A stretch of 16,017 nucleotides of DNA, from assembly GCA_003223995.1 (NCBI GenBank), contig QHYA01000199.1, positions 1 to 16,017 of the forward strand, in the 5' to 3' direction. Source of the stretch: Acidobacteriota bacterium. GTDB taxonomy: Bacteria > Acidobacteriota > Polarisedimenticolia > QHYA01. Below, piece by piece: positions 12,428 through 16,017 of the stretch. Each line of letters opens with the position of its first letter. The first letter of the stretch is position 1. The notes beneath the pieces are model-generated. The model saw only the letters and a list, made by a program, of their open reading frames with translations, did no database searches and had not been told where the DNA came from. Both the position numbers and the translations under genes were made by a program.

Positions 12428-13654
12428 ATGAGCATCGTCAAGGCTGTGATCGTCGCGGCCGGCTCTGGCAAGCGGCTGCCGGGGCTGCGCCCGAAGCAGT
12501 TCCTGCCCCTGGCGGGAGAGCCGATGCTGGCCTACAGCCTCTCGAGCGTCCAGCAGGCCGCCTCGGTCTCCTCGGTCGTGCTCGTCGTGCCGGAAGGGGA
12601 GATCGAGGAAGCGAGGCGGATCGCCGCGGGCCGGTTTGCGAAGCTCGCGCAGGTCGTCTGCGGCGGGGCCGTCCGGCAGGAGTCGGTCCGGATCGGCGCG
12701 CTGGCAGCCGGGGAGTGCGACGTCGTTGTCGTGCATGACGCCGCCCGGCCGTTTGCGCCTGCCTGGCTGTTCGACGCGGTCGCCGCGGAGGCGGCTGCAG
12801 GCGGGGCCGCAATCGCCGTGGCGCCCATCTCCGACACCGTCAAGCAGGTGGACGATGCAGGGGCGGTCGCGGCGACTCTCGACCGCTCGCGCCTCGTCCT
12901 AGCGCAGACCCCGCAGGCTTTCCGCCGAGAGCTCCTGCTGGAGGTCCTCGATCGGGCGAAGGGCGAAGGAATCCTCGCCACGGATGAGGCGGCGCTCTTC
13001 GAGCGGTTCGGCCGGCCGGTGAGGGCGGTTCCGGGGAGCCGTTTGAACTTCAAGGTCACCGATCCGGAGGATCTCGCACTCGCTCGCGCCCTGGCCGGAG
13101 AAGGCCCCGCGGAGATGAGGATCGGAAACGGGGAAGATATCCACCCCCTTCGGCCAGGCAGGCCGCTCGTTCTCGGAGGGGTCGCCATCCCATTCGAGAA
13201 AGGGCTTTCCGGCCATTCGGACGGCGATGTTCTGGCTCATGCGGTGATCGATGCCCTCTGCGGGGCGGCCTCGCTACCGAACATCGGAGAGCTGTTCCCC
13301 GACAGCGATCCGCGCTGGAAGGGGGCCTCCTCCCTCGACATGATCCGCCAGGTCGCCTCGCGCCTGCGGGAGGCCGGCTGGCAAGCGGTCAACGTGGACA
13401 GTGTCGTGCTGTGCGATGCGCCGCGCCTGGGGGGGCATCAGGCCGCGATGCGGCAGGCCATGGCGGAGGCGCTCGGGGTCGATCCGGGCCGCATCGGCAT
13501 CAAGGGGAAATCGGCGGAGGGGCTGGGCGCCGAAGGACGGGGCGAGGGAATCTCCGCCCGCGCTGTCGCGCTCCTCCGCCGTGTCCCGGCACGGGCCGAG
13601 GGGAGCAAGGCTGAAGAAGCGAGGGAGGAACAAGCGACGCGAGGAAGAAGGTGA
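12428..13654 (+). CDS. ispDF: Bifunctional IspD-IspF of the MEP isoprenoid pathway
   Basis: One 408-residue polypeptide carries two MEP-pathway enzymes. IspD (about 1-225) makes CDP-methylerythritol from MEP and CTP. It shows AVIVAAGSGKRL (6-17) with PKQF, VVHDAARPF (101-109), LAQTPQAF, ATDE (184-187) and NFKVTDPEDLALA. IspF (about 229-386) cyclises the phosphorylated product to ME-cPP with release of CMP. It has metal ligands Asp237 and His239 (EDIHP), His263 in GHSDGD, FPDSDPRWKGA, and GRGEGI. Two IspF motifs deviate from the common form: PNIG at 284-287 for GDIG, and KGKSAE for KATTTE. The intervening IspE step is not encoded here. A basic/acidic tail follows residue 390. No SD precedes ATG 12428, whose upstream bases are pyrimidine-rich, so how it is initiated is unclear. 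gltX begins 1 nt after the stop. Confidence 0.95.
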   Translation: MSIVKAVIVAAGSGKRLPGLRPKQFLPLAGEPMLAYSLSSVQQAASVSSVVLVVPEGEIEEARRIAAGRFAKLAQVVCGGAVRQESVRIGALAAGECDVVVVHDAARPFAPAWLFDAVAAEAAAGGAAIAVAPISDTVKQVDDAGAVAATLDRSRLVLAQTPQAFRRELLLEVLDRAKGEGILATDEAALFERFGRPVRAVPGSRLNFKVTDPEDLALARALAGEGPAEMRIGNGEDIHPLRPGRPLVLGGVAIPFEKGLSGHSDGDVLAHAVIDALCGAASLPNIGELFPDSDPRWKGASSLDMIRQVASRLREAGWQAVNVDSVVLCDAPRLGGHQAAMRQAMAEALGVDPGRIGIKGKSAEGLGAEGRGEGISARAVALLRRVPARAEGSKAEEAREEQATRGRR

Positions 13655-13655
13655 G

Positions 13656-15287
13656 ATGACCGGCGTGCGCGTTCGCTTCGCTCCGTCTCCCACCGGTTCC
13701 CTGCACCTGGGCAACGCGAGGACGGCCCTGTTCAACTGGCTGTTCGCGCGCCACCACAAGGGCGTTTTCGTCCTTCGCATCGAGGACACGGACATCGAGC
13801 GGGAAGTCGAGGGAGCCGAGGAGAGGCTGTTGAAAGACCTGGACTGGCTCGGGCTGGACTGGGACGAAGGGCCCGACACCGGTGGCCCATATGGGCCGTA
13901 CCGCCAGTCGGAGAGATCGGCGCACTACCAGCAACAGGCGGCTCGGCTGGTGGAGGCCGGGTCCGCCTACCCTTGCTTCTGCTCCCCGGAGCGGCTGGAG
14001 GAGGATCGGAGGCGGCTTGTGGTCGAGGGAAAGACCCCGCGCTATCTGGGCCATTGCGCGGGCCTCTCGCGCTCGGAGGCCCGGCGTCGTCTGGAGGGTG
14101 GCGAGCGAGCCGCGCTGCGGTTGAGGATCGCGAACTTCCCCGTCGTGTCGGACCTGCTCCGAGGGGAGGTGGATTTCACCTCGCGACAGCCCTCCGACCC
14201 GGTGCTCGTGAGGAGCGACCAGCGGCCCACCTACAACTTTGCCGTCGTCCTGGACGACCTCGCCATGAAGATCACCCACGTGCTGCGGGGGGACGATCAC
14301 CTGTCGAACACCCCCGTCCAGGTGAGGATCTATGAGGCTCTCGGGGCGACCCCGCCGCTCTTTGCCCACCTTCCGAGGGTGCTCGGCCCGGACGGGGCGC
14401 CCCTTTCGAAAAGACACGGCGCCGCCTCGCTGGGGGAGATGAGGCGCCGGGGATATCCCCCGGAGGCTCTCGCCAGCGCGCTCCTTCTTCTGGGCTGGAC
14501 CCCTCCCTCAGCATCGGGCCCTTCGACCGGAGGCGACGGCCCCATGCCCCTGCCGGAGGCGGCAGCCGCCTTCGAGCTCGAGCAGGTCTCGCTGTCCCCG
14601 GCCTCCTTCGACCGGGCGCGGCGGGACCATCTTGGCTCCCGGATCATCGCCGCTCTGGAGCCGCAAGAGCGAGCACGGAGGCTGGTCGGGTGGATCGAGG
14701 AAGCCAGGGCTTTCTCGCAGGCTCAGGGGCGCGATGCTGCTTCCGAGGAAACTTCGCCAGCCAACGGAAGCGCCGGGGAGCCGCTCGACTGGCTGGCGGG
14801 GTTGCCGGAGACGGGGAGGTGGTCTCCGCACGGGCTGGAGTGGCTCGGACGAATTCTGGATCTCTGGTCGAGCCAGGTGTGCCAGTATTCGGAGTACAAG
14901 CTCCACGCGAAGTTCGTTTTCCGCTTCGAGGAGCGGATCGGAGAGCGATCCCACCTCCTCGGAGAGCTCGCGTCCGAGCCCTCTCGGCGCGTCTTGAAAG
15001 GCTTCAGTCAGGCGATGAACGGCCTGGGCCCTCTCGAGACGGAGGAGAAGTACTTGCAAGCTGCGCAGACCGTCGGGAAGCTGACGGGTGCGCACGGGCA
15101 TGCGCTTTTCCATCCGCTGCGTGTGGCCCTGACAGCCGCCGAGAGCGGGCCCGAGCTTCGAAGGCTCGTCCCCCTGCTCGACACGGCCGCGGGTGCAGGA
15201 CTGCCAGTTCGGGTCCTCTCGGCGGCAGAGAGGGTCGATTACGTTCTCCATCTCGTGCAGCAGCAGACCGGCGGGCTCACAACGTGA
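13656..15287 (+). CDS. gltX: Glutamyl-tRNA synthetase
   Basis: This class I aminoacyl-tRNA synthetase charges tRNA-Glu. ATG 13656 begins MTGVRVRFAPSPTGSLHLGNART, placing the HIGH-type motif at 15-19; AGGAAG (13642-13647) lies 8 nt upstream, and the start is 1 nt past the ispDF stop. The KMSKS-equivalent loop is LSKRHG (250-255). Other signatures are RIEDTD (41-46), YPCFCSPERL (105-114), RPTYNFAVVLDD (190-201) and HVLRGDDHLSNTP (208-220). A C-terminal helical anticodon-binding region ends the 543-residue protein, which is slightly longer than average because of insertions near 275-290 and 365-385. Whether it also charges tRNA-Gln cannot be decided without the genome's glnS or gatCAB content. 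Confidence 0.97.
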   Translation: MTGVRVRFAPSPTGSLHLGNARTALFNWLFARHHKGVFVLRIEDTDIEREVEGAEERLLKDLDWLGLDWDEGPDTGGPYGPYRQSERSAHYQQQAARLVEAGSAYPCFCSPERLEEDRRRLVVEGKTPRYLGHCAGLSRSEARRRLEGGERAALRLRIANFPVVSDLLRGEVDFTSRQPSDPVLVRSDQRPTYNFAVVLDDLAMKITHVLRGDDHLSNTPVQVRIYEALGATPPLFAHLPRVLGPDGAPLSKRHGAASLGEMRRRGYPPEALASALLLLGWTPPSASGPSTGGDGPMPLPEAAAAFELEQVSLSPASFDRARRDHLGSRIIAALEPQERARRLVGWIEEARAFSQAQGRDAASEETSPANGSAGEPLDWLAGLPETGRWSPHGLEWLGRILDLWSSQVCQYSEYKLHAKFVFRFEERIGERSHLLGELASEPSRRVLKGFSQAMNGLGPLETEEKYLQAAQTVGKLTGAHGHALFHPLRVALTAAESGPELRRLVPLLDTAAGAGLPVRVLSAAERVDYVLHLVQQQTGGLTT

Positions 15288-15352
15288 CAGGCTCACGCCG
15301 CAGAACATTTCACCCAGGCACGGGGCCGCAGGGGAGAGCGAAGCTGCAGAGA

Positions 15353-16017
15353 ATGGAGGTGCGGGCGAGAGCGGAGAATGCAGAGCCGCAACCGGGAGAA
15401 GCGGCCTCCGGCGTTCTTTATGGCGTGCACACCGTCCTGGAAGGCTTGCGTCAGGGGAAGGTCGCTTTCGAACAGTTGGTGCTCTCGCGCGGCGCGAAGG
15501 GGCCCAATCCGCAGCCGGCGCAGTCCCGGCTCGGCCGGGTTTACCGGCTGGCCAGAGAAGGGGGCATCCCTGTCCAATTCGCTCCCCATGCGACGCTGGA
15601 CCGGCTGAGCGGCGGGGGAGCCCACCAGGGGGTCGTGGGAGTCATCGCCGCCCGTCCCTATGCTTCCCTGGAGGAGGTCCTTGCGAGGGCCGTCGGCTCC
15701 CGCGCCCTGCTCGTGCTCGTGGATGGAGTGCAGGATCCGAGAAACCTGGGCGCCATCCTCCGGACTTCTGCAGCGGCCGGGGCCGCCGGTCTTCTGATCC
15801 CAACTCACGGGGCCTGCGGTCTCACCCCGGCCGTCGCGAAGGCGGCGGCCGGCGCCCTGGAAGCGATGCCGGTCGCCAGGGAGACAAACCTCGCATCCTC
15901 CATCCACGTCCTGAAGGAGAGAGGCTTCTGGGTCGTCGGTCTTGACATTCGAGGCGACACCCTCTGGACCGATGTGGACCTGACGGCACCAACAGCGCTG
16001 GTCGTAGGGGGCGAGCA
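15353..16017 (+). CDS. rlmB: RlmB/TrmH-family (SpoU) rRNA 2'-O-methyltransferase, 3'-truncated
   Basis: This is the N-terminal part of a SPOUT-class methyltransferase, most like the enzyme that 2'-O-methylates a guanosine in 23S rRNA. After a variable start comes YGVHTVLEGLRQGK, then the substrate-binding L30e-like domain with GIPVQFAP...LDRLSGGGAHQGVVGVIAAR. The SpoU motif 1 follows as LVDGVQDPRNLGAILRTSAAAGA, with the catalytic-type Asn and Arg. The window ends in motif 2 (ALVVGGE), so motif 3 and the SAM knot are missing. The frame is open to the edge. ATG 15353 is chosen; an in-frame GTG at 15284 overlaps the gltX stop as GTGA and is a real alternative adding 23 residues. Other TrmH-family specificities are possible. 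Confidence 0.88.
   Translation, partial: MEVRARAENAEPQPGEAASGVLYGVHTVLEGLRQGKVAFEQLVLSRGAKGPNPQPAQSRLGRVYRLAREGGIPVQFAPHATLDRLSGGGAHQGVVGVIAARPYASLEEVLARAVGSRALLVLVDGVQDPRNLGAILRTSAAAGAAGLLIPTHGACGLTPAVAKAAAGALEAMPVARETNLASSIHVLKERGFWVVGLDIRGDTLWTDVDLTAPTALVVGGE

Overview
The window looks like a chromosomal segment from a GC-rich (roughly two-thirds G+C), Gram-negative-type bacterium, most likely a metagenome-derived or deep-branching lineage. The gene content (a bacterial copy of the cyclic-2,3-diphosphoglycerate-synthetase-like GTPase next to carbamate kinase, a fused IspD-IspF, and an NtrC-type sigma-54 regulator) would suit Acidobacteriota or a neighbouring phylum. That placement is an inference from synteny and composition, not from a search. 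I see no tRNA, rRNA, CRISPR array, insertion sequence, phage gene or convincing Rho-independent terminator.

Layout. At 1-59 there may be the first codons of a leftward gene. From 261 a predicted exported, Ala/Pro/Gly-rich coiled-coil protein of unknown function overlaps by 4 nt (ATGA) an orphan NtrC-family response regulator (1040-2422). Next, 2476-5755 holds a three-gene carbamoyl-phosphate-type cluster on the + strand: a COG2403/cyclic-2,3-DPG-synthetase-like GTPase, carbamate kinase (arcC), and an ornithine carbamoyltransferase. The last gene is broken: one deletion/frameshift at about 5298 removes the central block that should carry the HPxQ carbamoyl-phosphate/ornithine site. The OTC start is preceded by a degenerate 24-nt repeat in which each unit carries a purine-rich SD-like stretch and usually an ATG.

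On the - strand, 5619-8224 holds a ubiE/menG methyltransferase and a GT-C/PMT-like membrane glycosyltransferase, joined by a GTGA stop/start overlap. The glycosyltransferase frame runs 137 nt into the 3' end of the OTC remnant, antisense to it. From 8299 a good sigma-70-type promoter drives a long rightward housekeeping run: rplM, rpsI, rpsB, tsf, pyrH, frr, ispDF, gltX and a truncated rlmB-type 2'-O-methyltransferase at the right edge. This run supplies ribosomal proteins, elongation and recycling factors, UMP kinase, two MEP-pathway isoprenoid steps (cytidylyltransfer and cyclisation), glutamyl-tRNA, and probably 23S rRNA methylation.

The most unusual non-coding signals are: the rpsI leader, where a 19-nt stretch spanning the start codon is duplicated 70 nt upstream with competing hairpins; the 24-nt repeat before OTC; a perfect 7-4-7 inverted repeat just upstream of the first gene's -10; and a shared 11-nt extended -10 sequence before the first gene and before ubiE, where it would make a nearly leaderless mRNA.
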